64,000 nt of DNA from Streptomyces fradiae ATCC 10745 = DSM 40063. GTDB taxonomy: Bacteria; Actinomycetota; Actinomycetes; Streptomycetales; Streptomycetaceae. Every line of letters starts with the position of its first letter. Position 1 is the first letter of the stretch. The notes beneath the pieces are model-generated. The model had not been told where the DNA came from, searched no databases, and was given only the letters and a program-made list of their open reading frames with translations. The position numbers and the translations under genes were made by a program. Below, in pieces: positions 43,712 through 52,645 of the stretch. The stretch spans positions 4,566,501 through 4,630,500 of the forward strand of contig NZ_CP023696.1 in the NCBI RefSeq assembly GCF_008704425.1. The letters run 5' to 3'.

Positions 43712-45345
43712 GCGCGGCCACCGCGGCGGCCGGGGTGCGGGTGTGCGCCGGGGCCGTGGCGGCGGGCGGCCTGGGGTGGACCCTCTGGCAGGGCGTGCAC
43801 CGGCCCGGCGACGCGCTCGCCTTCGGGGCGCTGGTCGCCGTGGGCGTGCTGACCTGCTGGTGCCCCGGCCCGCCGCCGGACGCCCGCGCGTCCGGTGCGG
43901 GACCGTACGAGCCGGCCCCGGAGGCGTACGGCTCGGCTGCGGAGGCGTACGGGACGGAGCCCCAGGGGCACGGGCCGGGGCCGACGGCGTGCCGGCCGGC
44001 CGCCGGGCCCCCCGGAGCGGCCGCCGGACCCCCCGGACCGGCCTCGGCGGCGCCCGGAACGGCCCTGGTAGGGGCGCGCGGGCTGGTCCCACCCGAGACC
44101 GCCCCCGCCCCCGTCGCACACCCGGCCGCCCCGGTCCCGGCCGGGACCGCCCCCGCCTCGACCGCCCCCGCCTCGACCGCCCCCGCCCCGCCCCCGGCCG
44201 CCCCGCCCCCGGCCGGGACCGCCCCCGCCCCGCCGCCCGTCGCCGGGCCGCCCGGTGAGCGGGAGCCCGCGCCGCTGGCCGCCGCCGGGGCGCTCGCCTA
44301 CGCCCTGGTGCCGGGCGGGCAGCCCGCCCCGCAGGTCGTCGCCGTCGTCCTGGCGGGCGCTCTCGCCGGGGCCGTACCGCACATCGCGCGCGGCCGGGTG
44401 CCCGACCCGGACCGCACCGCCGTCCGGCTGCTCACCCTGGCGTTCGCCGCGCTGTGCGCCCAGCCCCTGCACGCCCCGCACGCCCCGACCGGTCCGCGCC
44501 AGGTGCCCGCCCTGCTGGGCGTGCTCGCCCTGACCGCCCTGTGCGACGCGGCCCTCACCGCCCTGACGCGCCGCGCCCGCCCGGCACCCCGGCCCGCCGC
44601 GCCCCCGCCGACGGCGCCCCCGCCCCTCGCGCCCCGGTACGCGGCGCTCCTGCGCCAGGAGGTGCGGCGGATGCGGGGCGCGGGGCCCGCCGTGTGCGCG
44701 ACCGGCGCCGTGCTGGCCCTCGGCGTGGCCGCCGCCGGGCTGTGGGCGCTGCCCGTCCTGTGCGTGCCGCTGCTCCTGGCCCGGCTGGCGCTCCGCCGCC
44801 GGGACGCCGTGCGGCGCACGTACCGCCAGACCGTCGCCTCCCTCGCGCGGGCCACCGAGGTCGCCGGCCACACCCCGCCCGGCCACGCCCACCGGGTCGC
44901 CGCGCTCAGCCTCGCCGTCGGGCGCGAGCTGGGCCTGCCGGCGGACGAGCTGGCCGTCCTGGAGTACGCGGCGCTCCTGCACGACATCGGCCAGCTCTCC
45001 CTCGTCGACCCGGTCCCCGGCGGCGCCACCGCCCCGCTGCCGGACGCCGAGCGGCGCCGCATCGCCCTCCTCGGCGGCGCCGTCGCCCGCCAGGCCGGTG
45101 TCCCCGCGGCCGTCGCCGTCGCCGTGGAGCGGCAGGCCGCCCCGTACCGCGGGCAGCCGACGGCCGCGCGGATCGTCCGCGCCGCCAACGCGTACGACGA
45201 GCTGCGCGGGCGGACCGCCCCCGAAACGCTCCGCGCACTGGAGCACCTCCGGCACGGGGCGGGCCGCGACTACGACCCGGCGGTGGTGGAATCCCTCGCC
45301 CGCGTCGTCGCGCGCGGCCGCGTCGGAGGGCCGGGGACGGGGTAA
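43708..45345 (+). CDS. Membrane protein with degenerate HD domain
   Basis: A 545-residue protein, coupled to the HD-GYP gene by a GTGA overlap. The first 190 residues are a hydrophobic helix plus a long Pro/Ala linker; further transmembrane segments occur about 195-380. The C-terminal HD domain keeps GHAHRVAALSLAVGRELG and LLHDIGQLSL but lacks the HHExxDGxGYP part of its neighbour. It may be a regulatory partner or act on other substrates. The repeated STAPASTAPA/PPPAAPPP linker makes exact boundaries uncertain. Confidence 0.82.
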   Translation: MSAATAAAGVRVCAGAVAAGGLGWTLWQGVHRPGDALAFGALVAVGVLTCWCPGPPPDARASGAGPYEPAPEAYGSAAEAYGTEPQGHGPGPTACRPAAGPPGAAAGPPGPASAAPGTALVGARGLVPPETAPAPVAHPAAPVPAGTAPASTAPASTAPAPPPAAPPPAGTAPAPPPVAGPPGEREPAPLAAAGALAYALVPGGQPAPQVVAVVLAGALAGAVPHIARGRVPDPDRTAVRLLTLAFAALCAQPLHAPHAPTGPRQVPALLGVLALTALCDAALTALTRRARPAPRPAAPPPTAPPPLAPRYAALLRQEVRRMRGAGPAVCATGAVLALGVAAAGLWALPVLCVPLLLARLALRRRDAVRRTYRQTVASLARATEVAGHTPPGHAHRVAALSLAVGRELGLPADELAVLEYAALLHDIGQLSLVDPVPGGATAPLPDAERRRIALLGGAVARQAGVPAAVAVAVERQAAPYRGQPTAARIVRAANAYDELRGRTAPETLRALEHLRHGAGRDYDPAVVESLARVVARGRVGGPGTG

Positions 45346-45412
45346 CCCATGGGTAATGAGCGGGCGCGCGACCGGGCATGGTTGGATGCCAACGAGAGGG
45401 TGTCCGGGGGCA

Positions 45413-46423
45413 GTGACCTTCAGCGACCGGCAGGCGGGAATCGTGAGGATCTTCGGGAAGGTACGGCATCGGCCCTCCGCCTCGTGGCGGCAGGCCACCG
45501 ACCGCGCGTTCACGCTGATCGGGGACGGGCGGTACGAGGACGCGGGCGCGCTGCTGACGCGGGCGGCGGACCTGGAGCCCTGGCTCTCCGAGTCCTGGTT
45601 CAACCTGGCGCTGCTGCACAAGTTCCGGCACGACTGGGAGCAGGCGCGCGCCGCCGGGCTCCGCGCGGTCGCCCTCCTCGACAAGGAGGCCGGGGCGCCC
45701 GACTGGTGGAACGTCGGCATCGCCGCCACGGCCCTCCAGGACTGGCCGCTGGCCCGGCGGGCCTGGCAGGCGTACGGGATGAAGGTGCCGCCGGGGGACG
45801 CGCCGGGCGGGGAGCCGACCGGCATGGAGCTGGGCAGCGCGGCCGTACGGCTGTCGCCGGAGGGCGAGGCGGAGGTCGTGTGGGGCCGCAGGCTCGACCC
45901 GGCCCGCGTCGAGGTGCTGTCGATCCCGCTGCCGTCGTCGGGGCGCCGCTGGGGCGAGGTCGTCCTGCACGACGGGGTGCCCAACGGCGAGCGCACCACC
46001 GCGTCCGGGCACAGCTTCCCCGTCTTCGACGAGATCGAGCTGTGGGCGCCGTCGCCCGTGCCGACCTGGGTCGTCCTCCTGGAGGCCGCGACGGAGGCCG
46101 ACCGGGACGCCCTGGAACGGCTCGCCTCCGACGCCGGGTTCGCCGCCGAGGACTGGTCGTCGTCCGTGCGGCTGCTGTGCCGCACCTGCTCGGAGTCCCG
46201 GATGCCGAGCGCCGAGGGCGACGGCGAGCACCTGGACCCGCACGACCACAGCGAGCCCGGCCACCCCGGCCCGCTCGGCCACCGCACCGCGGGCGACCTG
46301 TGGGTGCCGGAGCGGGAGTGCGGCATCGCCGCGCCCGCCGGGCTGGTGCGCGGGCTGCTCGACGGCTGGGTCGCCGACAGTCCGGACAGCCGGGAGTGGC
46401 GGGATCTGGAGGAAGTGTGCTGA
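45413..46423 (+). CDS. TPR-containing protein
   Basis: A 336-residue soluble protein. About 15-110 contain TPR-like helices (ATDRAFTLIGDGRYEDAGALLTRAADLEP; SWFNLALLHKFRHDWEQA). The C-terminal two-thirds is a mixed alpha/beta domain that I do not recognise, with CRTCSESRMP and a His-rich DPHDHSEPGHPG segment that could bind metal. Start uncertain: GTG 45413 is the first reasonable codon; GTG 45443 is an alternative. Confidence 0.8.
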   Translation: MTFSDRQAGIVRIFGKVRHRPSASWRQATDRAFTLIGDGRYEDAGALLTRAADLEPWLSESWFNLALLHKFRHDWEQARAAGLRAVALLDKEAGAPDWWNVGIAATALQDWPLARRAWQAYGMKVPPGDAPGGEPTGMELGSAAVRLSPEGEAEVVWGRRLDPARVEVLSIPLPSSGRRWGEVVLHDGVPNGERTTASGHSFPVFDEIELWAPSPVPTWVVLLEAATEADRDALERLASDAGFAAEDWSSSVRLLCRTCSESRMPSAEGDGEHLDPHDHSEPGHPGPLGHRTAGDLWVPERECGIAAPAGLVRGLLDGWVADSPDSREWRDLEEVC

Positions 46424-46497
46424 TGCCCGTCGGCGCGGGCCCGTAGGCTGTACGGGCACATCGCAACGGGTATCCAAGGGAAGGCGCGAAACCGGAC

Positions 46498-47148
46498 ATG
46501 GCGCAGCAGGAGACGGACCAGCAGGGCTACGGGCCCCTCCCCGTGGACGACGAGGGGTTCGTCGTGGACACGGAGGACTGCGAGGAGCGCGAGCGGACGT
46601 ACCGCGAGCGCGGCACGTCGCGCCCCATCACGGTCGTCGGGAACCCGGTGCTGCACAAGGAGTGCAAGGACGTCACCGAGTTCGGCGAGGACCTGGCCCG
46701 CCTCGTGGACGACATGTTCGCCAGCCAGCGCACCGCCGAGGGCGTCGGCCTCGCCGCCAACCAGATCGGCGTCGACCTGAAGGTCTTCGTCTACGACTGC
46801 CCCGACGACGAGGGCGTGCGCCACGTCGGCGTCGTCTGCAACCCGGTCCTGGAGGAGCTGCCGCCGGAGCGGCGCGCCCTGGACGACTCCAACGAGGGCT
46901 GCCTCTCCGTGCCCACCGCGTACGCCTCGCTGGCCCGCCCCGACTACGCGGTGGTGCGCGGCCAGGACGTGCGGGGGAACGCGATCAAGGTGCGCGGCAC
47001 GGGCTACTTCGCCCGCTGCCTCCAGCACGAGACGGACCACCTGTACGGCTACCTGTACATCGACCGGCTGTCGAAGCGGGACCGCAAGGACGCCCTGCGG
47101 CAGATGGCCGAGGGCACGCCGCGCTACCCGGTCGTCCCCAACGACTGA
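46498..47148 (+). CDS. def: Peptide deformylase
   Basis: A 216-residue peptide deformylase. All three motifs are intact: GVGLAANQIG (about 82-91), EGCLSVP (about 132-138) and QHETDHLYG (about 176-184), which together hold the catalytic metal and Glu. It removes formyl from nascent Met. An acidic 40-residue N-terminal extension precedes the fold, as in other actinobacterial forms. TAGGCT at 46444-46449 may be the -10 of a short-leader transcript. Confidence 0.95.
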   Translation: MAQQETDQQGYGPLPVDDEGFVVDTEDCEERERTYRERGTSRPITVVGNPVLHKECKDVTEFGEDLARLVDDMFASQRTAEGVGLAANQIGVDLKVFVYDCPDDEGVRHVGVVCNPVLEELPPERRALDDSNEGCLSVPTAYASLARPDYAVVRGQDVRGNAIKVRGTGYFARCLQHETDHLYGYLYIDRLSKRDRKDALRQMAEGTPRYPVVPND

Positions 47149-47403
47149 GCCCCGCCGCCCGGTTCGCGACTCCGCCGGGCGCGGCGACCCCGCGCCCGGA
47201 AGGGGCCGCCCCGGCGGCGTACCGGCGGCTTCCGCCGGCTCTGCCCGGCTCCGCCCGGCTCTCCCCGCTCCGGCCCCCTCTTCTGACGTCCCTTCACCAT
47301 TCCGTCACCACCCCGCCCCGCGGCATTGGCGCACGGCCTGTTGACGCGCGTTGAACGTCCCGCCAGTCTCTGGCGTACACCGTTCTCACAGCAGGGAGAC
47401 GCA

Positions 47404-48141
47404 ATGCTGAGACGCACGGCCCGCCTTCTGTTGTCCATCGTCATGGTCGCCGTCGCCGGCCTCGCCGGGGTGGTCGCCACGGCCGGGCCCGCCCAGGCCG
47501 ACGACTGCTACACGTGGTCGCGCACCCTGTCGCAGGGCGCGACCGGCTCCGACGTCACCCAGCTCCAGATCCGCGTCGCCGGCTACCCGGGCTACGGCGG
47601 GGTGCTCGCCGTCGACGGCTCGTACGGCCCGGCGACCACCGCCGCCGTCAAGCGCTTCCAGGCCGCGTACGGGCTGACGGCCGACGGGGTCGCCGGTCCC
47701 GCCACGTTCAGCAAGATCTACGCGCTCCAGGACAGCGACTGCACCCCGGTCCACTTCAGCTACGCCGAGCTCAACCGCTGCAACTCCACCTGGTCCGGCG
47801 GCGCCGTCAGCGCCACCACCGCCAAGGCCAACGCGCTGCGCACCATGTGGAAGCTGGAGGCCCTGCGGCACGCCCTCGGCGACCAGCCGATCACCGTGAC
47901 CAGCGGCTTCCGCTCGTACTCCTGCAACAGCGCGGTCGGCGGGTCGTCCAGCAGCCGCCATCTGTACGGTGACGCGGCCGACCTGGGCGCGGGCCCGCAC
48001 TCGCTGTGCAAGCTGGCCCAGGCGGCCCGCAACCACGGCTTCAACGGCATCCTCGGTCCGGGCTACCCCGACCACAACGACCACACCCACCTCGACCACC
48101 GCTCCAGCCGCTTCTGGTCCGCCCCGACCTGCGGCATCTGA
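47404..48141 (+). CDS. Secreted M15 peptidase with peptidoglycan-binding domain
   Basis: A 245-residue exported protein: signal peptide with AQA cleavage near residue 33, a PGBD1 peptidoglycan-binding domain (about 40-105; GSDVTQLQIRVAGYPGYGG ... VDGSYGPATTAAVKRFQ), then an M15A-type domain. SSRHLYGDAADLG gives His and Asp zinc ligands, and DHTHLDHR the catalytic Glu-equivalent region and last His. The layout matches the Streptomyces albus G zinc D-Ala-D-Ala carboxypeptidase. Likely cell-wall remodelling outside the membrane. AGGGAGA precedes the ATG. Confidence 0.9.
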   Translation: MLRRTARLLLSIVMVAVAGLAGVVATAGPAQADDCYTWSRTLSQGATGSDVTQLQIRVAGYPGYGGVLAVDGSYGPATTAAVKRFQAAYGLTADGVAGPATFSKIYALQDSDCTPVHFSYAELNRCNSTWSGGAVSATTAKANALRTMWKLEALRHALGDQPITVTSGFRSYSCNSAVGGSSSSRHLYGDAADLGAGPHSLCKLAQAARNHGFNGILGPGYPDHNDHTHLDHRSSRFWSAPTCGI

Positions 48142-48197
48142 CGCACCGGACCCCGCCGGACGGGCCCGCGGCACGGGCCGCGTCCGGGCGGGGAACG

Positions 48198-48242
48198 ACG
48201 GCGGCCCGCACCGCCCCCGCGAGGGGAGGTGCGGGCCGCCGT
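48198..48242. terminator. Bidirectional terminator between M15 peptidase and nrdB
   Basis: A 15-bp perfect stem (ACGGCGGCCCGCACC and complement) with a 15-nt loop, between convergent genes. Confidence 0.75.
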
Positions 48243-48261
48243 ACGCCCGGAGGCGGACCGG

Positions 48262-49275
48262 TCAGAAGTCCTCGTCCAGGTCGACCGAACCCTCGACGGC
48301 CACCTGGTACGCGGACGGGCGCCGCTCGAAGAAGTTCGTCAGCTCCTGCACGCCCTGGAGCTCCATGAACGCGAACGGGTTCTCCGAGCCGTACACCGGG
48401 GCGAAGCCCAGCCGCGTCAGGCGCTGGTCGGCGACGCACTCCAGGTAGGCGCGCATCGACTCGGTGTTCATGCCCGGCAGGCCGTCGCCGCACAGGTCGC
48501 GGGCGAACTGCAGCTCGGCCTCCACGGCCTCCGCCAGCATCGCCGTGACCTGCCGGCCCAGCTCGTCGTCGAACAGCTCCGGCTCCTCCTTGCGGACGGT
48601 GTCCACCACCTCGAAGGCGAAGCTCATGTGCATCGTCTCGTCGCGGAAGACCCAGTTGGTGCCGGTCGCCAGGCCGTGCAGCAGGCCGCGCGAGCGGAAC
48701 CAGTAGACGTACGCGAACGCGCCGTAGAAGAACAGGCCCTCGATGCACGCGGCGAAGCAGATCAGGTTCAGCAGGAAGCGGCGCCGGTCCGCCTGCGTCT
48801 CCAGCCGGTCCATCTTCTCGACGGAGTCCATCCACCGGAAGCAGAAGGCGGCCTTCTCGCGGATGGACGGGATGTTCTCGACGGCGGCGAACGCGGCGGC
48901 GCGGTCGTCCGGGTCGGGCAGGTAGGTGTCGAGCAGCGTCAGGTAGAACTGGACGTGCACGGCCTCCTCGAAGAGCTGGCGCGAGAGGTAGAGCCGCGCC
49001 TCCGGGGAGTTGATGTGCTTGTACAGCGTCAGCACCAGGTTGTTCGCGACGATCGAGTCGCCCGTCGCGAAGAACGCCACCAGCCGGCCGATGAGGTGCT
49101 GCTCGCCGGGCGTCAGCTTCGCCAGGTCGGCGACGTCGGAGTGGAGGTCGACCTCCTCGACGGTCCAGGTGTTCTTGATGGCGTCGCGGTAGCGCTCGTA
49201 GAAGTCCGGGTAGCGCATCGGCCGCAGGGTCAGTTCGAAGCCCGGGTCGAGCAGGTTCTGGGGTCGGGTGGTCAC
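48262..49275 (-). CDS. nrdB: Ribonucleotide reductase class I beta subunit
   Basis: A 337-residue di-iron R2 protein. Metal ligand helices are visible: FFATGDSIVANN, SRQLFEEAVHVQFY (Glu and His), FAACIEGLFFYGAFAYVYWF (Glu) and RDETMHMSFAFEV (Glu and His). It generates the radical needed by NrdA for deoxyribonucleotide synthesis. The GTG start overlaps the nrdA stop (GTGA), so the subunits are coupled. Streptomyces also use a B12-dependent class II enzyme; this class I set is normally repressed when adenosylcobalamin is plentiful. Confidence 0.93.
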   Translation of the reverse strand: MTTRPQNLLDPGFELTLRPMRYPDFYERYRDAIKNTWTVEEVDLHSDVADLAKLTPGEQHLIGRLVAFFATGDSIVANNLVLTLYKHINSPEARLYLSRQLFEEAVHVQFYLTLLDTYLPDPDDRAAAFAAVENIPSIREKAAFCFRWMDSVEKMDRLETQADRRRFLLNLICFAACIEGLFFYGAFAYVYWFRSRGLLHGLATGTNWVFRDETMHMSFAFEVVDTVRKEEPELFDDELGRQVTAMLAEAVEAELQFARDLCGDGLPGMNTESMRAYLECVADQRLTRLGFAPVYGSENPFAFMELQGVQELTNFFERRPSAYQVAVEGSVDLDEDF

Positions 49276-51650
49276 TGGCAGGCCTCGCAGGACTCGGGGT
49301 TCTCAAGGGAGCAGGCGACGGCGTCCGGCTCGGACACCTGCTGGACGGGCACGGTGGTCGCGGACGCGGCGCGGGCGATCCGCGTCGCGGGGCGGGAGCG
49401 CAGGTAGTACGTGGTCTTCAGGCCCTGCTTCCAGGCGTACGCGTACATCGACGACAGCTTGCCGATGGTCGGGGTCTCCAGGAACAGGTTCAGCGACTGC
49501 GACTGGTCCAGGAACGGCGTGCGCGCGGCGGCCATGTCGATCAGGCCGCGCTGCGGGATCTCCCACGCCGTGCGGTACAGCTCGCGCACGTCGGCGGGGA
49601 CCCAGGTGAAGCCCTGCACCGAGCCGTTGGACTCGCGCAGCGCCTCGCGGGTCTGCGCGTCCCACACGCCGAGCTCCTTGAGCTCGTTCACCAGGTAGGA
49701 GTTGACCTGGAGGAACTCACCCGACAGCGTCTCGCGCTTGAACAGGTTGGACACCTGCGGCTCGATGCACTCGTACACGCCCGCGATGGACGCGATCGTC
49801 GCGGTCGGGGCGATCGCCAGCAGCAGGGAGTTGCGCATGCCGGTCGTCGCGACGCGCTCGCGCAGCGCCGCCCAGCGCTCGGGCCAGGCCAGCTCCACGT
49901 CGTAGTGGTCGGGGTGCAGCACGCCGCGCGCGGTGCGGGTCTTGTCCCAGGCCGGGAGCGGGCCGCTGCGCTCGGCCAGGTCGGCGGACGCCTCGTACGC
50001 GGCGAGCATGATCCGCTCGGCGATCCGCGTGGACAGGGCGCGGGCCTCCGGCGAGTCGAAGGGCAGCCGCAGCTTGAAGAAGACGTCCTGGAGGCCCATC
50101 GCGCCCAGGCCCACCGGCCGCCAGCGGGAGTTGGACCGGGCGGCCTGCTCGGTCGGGTAGAAGTTGATGTCGACGACCCGGTCGAGGAAGGTGACGGCGG
50201 TGCGGACGGTCTCGTCCAGCCGCTCCCAGTCGATGGAGTCCCCGGCGACGAACGCGCCCAGGTTCACCGAGCCCAGGTTGCAGACCGCCGTCTCGCCGTC
50301 GCCCGTGACCTCCAGGATCTCGGTGCACAGGTTCGAGGAGTGGACCGTGTGGCCGGGCTCGGCCGTCTGGTTGGCGGTGCGGTTCGCGGCGTCCTTGAAC
50401 GTCATCCAGCCGTTGCCGGTCTGCGCGAGCGTCCGCATCATCCGGCCGTACAGGTCGCGGGCCGGCATCGTCTTGCGGGCCAGGCCCTTCGCCTCGGCGG
50501 CCCGGTAGGCGGCGTCGAAGGCGTCGCCCCACAGGTCGACCAGCTCCGGCACGTCCGACGGGGAGAACAGCGACCACTCGGCGTCCGCCTGGACCCGGCG
50601 CATGAACTCGTCCGGGACCCAGTGGGCCAGGTTCAGGTTGTGGGTGCGCCGGGCGTCCTCGCCCGTGTTGTCGCGCAGCTCCAGGAACTCCTCGATGTCG
50701 GAGTGCCACGTCTCCAGGTAGACGGCGGCGGCGCCCTTGCGGCGGCCGCCCTGGTTCACGGCGGCGACCGAGGCGTCGAGCGTCTTCAGGAACGGCACGA
50801 TGCCGTTGGAGTGCCCGTTGGTGCCGCGGATGAGCGAACCGCGCGAGCGGATGCGGGAGTACGACAGGCCGATGCCGCCCGCGTGCTTCGACAGCCGTGC
50901 CACCTGGTGGTAGCGGTCGTAGATGGAGTCCAGCTCGTCCTGCGGGGAGTCCAGGAGGTAGCAGGACGACATCTGCGGGTGGCGGGTGCCCGAGTTGAAG
51001 AGGGTGGGGGAGGACGGCAGGTAGTCGAGGCGGCTCATCAGCCCGTACAGCGCCTCCACCTCGGCGAGCGCCCGCTCCGAGTCGTCCTCGGCCAGGCCGC
51101 AGGCCACCCGCAGCAGGAAGTGCTGGGGGGTCTCGACGACCTTCCGGGTGATCGGGTGGCGCAGCAGGTAGCGGGAGTACAGGGTGCGCAGCCCGAAGTA
51201 GCCGAAGCGGTCGTCGGCCGCCGGGTCGGCCACCGCGTCCAGCCGGTCGGCGTGGCGGGCGACGAAGTCGGCGGTCCGGTCGGCGATGAGCCCCTCGCGG
51301 TGGCCGACGGCGACCGACGCCGAGAACGCCACGGCGCCCTGGCCGGCCGCCTCGTCGCGGATCGTGCGGGCCAGCAGGCGGGCGGCGAGCCGGGAGTACG
51401 CCGGGTCCTCGGCGATCAGGCCGGCCGCCGCCTCGGTCGCCAGCTCCCGCAGCTCGGCCTCGTCGGAACCGGCGTGCCGGCCGCGCAGGGCGGCGGCGGC
51501 GACCCGGCCGGGGTCGGCGTCGGGAAGGTCCGCGGTGAGGTCGGTCAGGGTCCGCAGCAGCGCGGTGCCGGGGGCGTCGCCTCCGGCGGCGTCGCCTCGG
51601 GTGGCGTCGGCTTCGGTGGCTGAGGCCGGATCCGCTGGCGCGATGGTCAC
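49272..51650 (-). CDS. nrdA: Ribonucleotide reductase class I alpha subunit
   Basis: A 792-residue catalytic subunit. Substrate and radical-site motifs are present: SSCYLLDSPQDELD (first redox Cys), SSNLCTEILEVTGDGETAVCNLGSVNL (thiyl Cys and partner), the MRNSLLLAIAPTATIA segment (phosphate site), and ESCEACQ at the C-terminus (CxxC shuttle). The first 100 residues are Ala/Asp-rich. GTG 51650 with GAGGGAGAG about seven nt upstream. The leader carries a cobalamin riboswitch, so expression should fall when adenosylcobalamin is abundant. Confidence 0.94.
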   Translation of the reverse strand: MTIAPADPASATEADATRGDAAGGDAPGTALLRTLTDLTADLPDADPGRVAAAALRGRHAGSDEAELRELATEAAAGLIAEDPAYSRLAARLLARTIRDEAAGQGAVAFSASVAVGHREGLIADRTADFVARHADRLDAVADPAADDRFGYFGLRTLYSRYLLRHPITRKVVETPQHFLLRVACGLAEDDSERALAEVEALYGLMSRLDYLPSSPTLFNSGTRHPQMSSCYLLDSPQDELDSIYDRYHQVARLSKHAGGIGLSYSRIRSRGSLIRGTNGHSNGIVPFLKTLDASVAAVNQGGRRKGAAAVYLETWHSDIEEFLELRDNTGEDARRTHNLNLAHWVPDEFMRRVQADAEWSLFSPSDVPELVDLWGDAFDAAYRAAEAKGLARKTMPARDLYGRMMRTLAQTGNGWMTFKDAANRTANQTAEPGHTVHSSNLCTEILEVTGDGETAVCNLGSVNLGAFVAGDSIDWERLDETVRTAVTFLDRVVDINFYPTEQAARSNSRWRPVGLGAMGLQDVFFKLRLPFDSPEARALSTRIAERIMLAAYEASADLAERSGPLPAWDKTRTARGVLHPDHYDVELAWPERWAALRERVATTGMRNSLLLAIAPTATIASIAGVYECIEPQVSNLFKRETLSGEFLQVNSYLVNELKELGVWDAQTREALRESNGSVQGFTWVPADVRELYRTAWEIPQRGLIDMAAARTPFLDQSQSLNLFLETPTIGKLSSMYAYAWKQGLKTTYYLRSRPATRIARAASATTVPVQQVSEPDAVACSLENPESCEACQ

Positions 51651-51799
51651 GTGGGGGCTCTCCCTCGCTCGGCTCGGGGCCGCGCGGCGGGAGGCGGGAG
51701 CGGGCGCGCGTGAGCCCCGGGCACGGGGGCGTGCGTGACCGCGTCCGCCGGCCCACTCCGCGAGGCCCGGACGTCTGGGCACCCGGACCGGATGGTCCG

Positions 51800-51912
51800 C
51801 GTGCGCTGCCGGCAGGTCGTCGGACTTGCGGGGTACGCGTAGGGCACACCGGTACACCGTTGCGGGACAGTTCCGGACTCGCACCGGATTCCCCTGCCGC
51901 GGCAGCGAGGAT
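51800..51912 (-). promoter_or_regulatory. Cobalamin (AdoCbl) riboswitch controlling nrdAB
   Basis: On the minus strand the conserved core reads GGGGAATCCGGTGCGAGTCC, then GGAACTGTCCCGCAACGGT, and farther on GCAAGTCCGACGACCTGCCG, the B12-box region, in correct order and spacing for the cobalamin family. It ends about 150 nt before the nrdA start. S. coelicolor nrdABS is controlled by such a riboswitch. The expression platform is not resolved. Confidence 0.92.
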
Positions 51913-51913
51913 G

Positions 51914-51960
51914 AGCATACATGTGGGGGGCGGTCGTTACGGCACCCCCCACATGTTGTG
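51914..51960 (-). promoter_or_regulatory. nrdAB promoter region with NrdR-box-like palindromes
   Basis: TATGCT (minus strand, 51919-51914) is a good -10, placing the start near 51907. Two ACATGT-centred sites (51919-51924 and 51951-51956) are 32 bp apart, about three helical turns, and lie in a 12-bp inverted repeat (ACATGTGGGGGG ... CCCCCCACATGT). Paired NrdR boxes of this kind precede streptomycete nrd operons. The same repeat could end transcription of the upstream GNAT gene. Confidence 0.6.
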
Positions 51961-52476
51961 TCAGAGTGTCATCTCGTACGCGAGGAGTGGCAGGCCGGGC
52001 AAGGGCTCCCAGTCCCGGTGCGGGGCCCTGGCGAAGCCCGTCCGGTCGTACAGCCGCCGGGCCGCGACGGCCTGTGGGGTGACCGACAGGACGAGGCGCA
52101 GGCACCCCTCGCGGGCGCGCGCCCGGTCCGCGCACGCCCGTACGAGCGCCTCGCCCACGCCCCGCCCGCGCGCCGCGCCGGAGACGGCGAGGACCCGGAA
52201 CTCGGCCTCGTCCGGGCCCGCGATGTCCGCCCACGGGGCGCCGCCGCGCGACACGAACGTGACCCCGCCGAGGAGGGTGCCGTCCACGTCCACCGCGACC
52301 AGCACCTCCGCCTCGGCGGCCCGGCGCGGCACGTCGCGCAGCACGTCCAGGTACGGGTCGTCGGCCCCGTGGGCGAGGAGCCCGCCGTCGAGGTAGGCGC
52401 AGGCGCTGATCTCGCCGAGCGCCTGGTGCTCGCCGGACCGTACGGGGCGGATGGCGAAGCCGGGATCAGGTGACAT
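51961..52476 (-). CDS. GNAT family N-acetyltransferase
   Basis: A 171-residue GNAT protein. The acetyl-CoA loop is AARGRGVGEALVRACADRA (about 103-121), followed by the LRLVLSVTPQAVAARRLYDRTGFAR motif. Substrate unknown. ATG 52476 begins at the fold (SPDPGFAIRPVRSGEH); the frame stays open upstream to ATG 52578, but that extra segment looks disordered and neither start has a clear Shine-Dalgarno. Confidence 0.83.
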   Translation of the reverse strand: MSPDPGFAIRPVRSGEHQALGEISACAYLDGGLLAHGADDPYLDVLRDVPRRAAEAEVLVAVDVDGTLLGGVTFVSRGGAPWADIAGPDEAEFRVLAVSGAARGRGVGEALVRACADRARAREGCLRLVLSVTPQAVAARRLYDRTGFARAPHRDWEPLPGLPLLAYEMTL

Positions 52477-52615
52477 GACTGGGGAGTGCGGTGCGTTTGA
52501 GCCGTGCGGCACCATGAGAGTGGGGGTGGAGGGGGTATGTGCGACCGATGTGCCGGGGGCGAGGCGAGCGGTGTCCATGTCGGGCAGTCTGCCTCGGCTG
52601 CCCTCGTGACGCACC

Positions 52616-52638
52616 GTGTAATGCGTTTCGTATTACAC
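52616..52638 (+). promoter_or_regulatory. Operator/promoter of toxin-antitoxin pair
   Basis: GTGTAAT and ATTACAC (52616-52622, 52632-52638) form a perfect 7-bp inverted repeat with a 9-nt centre, unusually AT-rich for this window. TACACT (52634-52639) overlaps its right arm and ends six nt before the antitoxin ATG, so an autorepressor bound here would cover the -10. Confidence 0.7.
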
Positions 52639-52645
52639 TGGAGGA

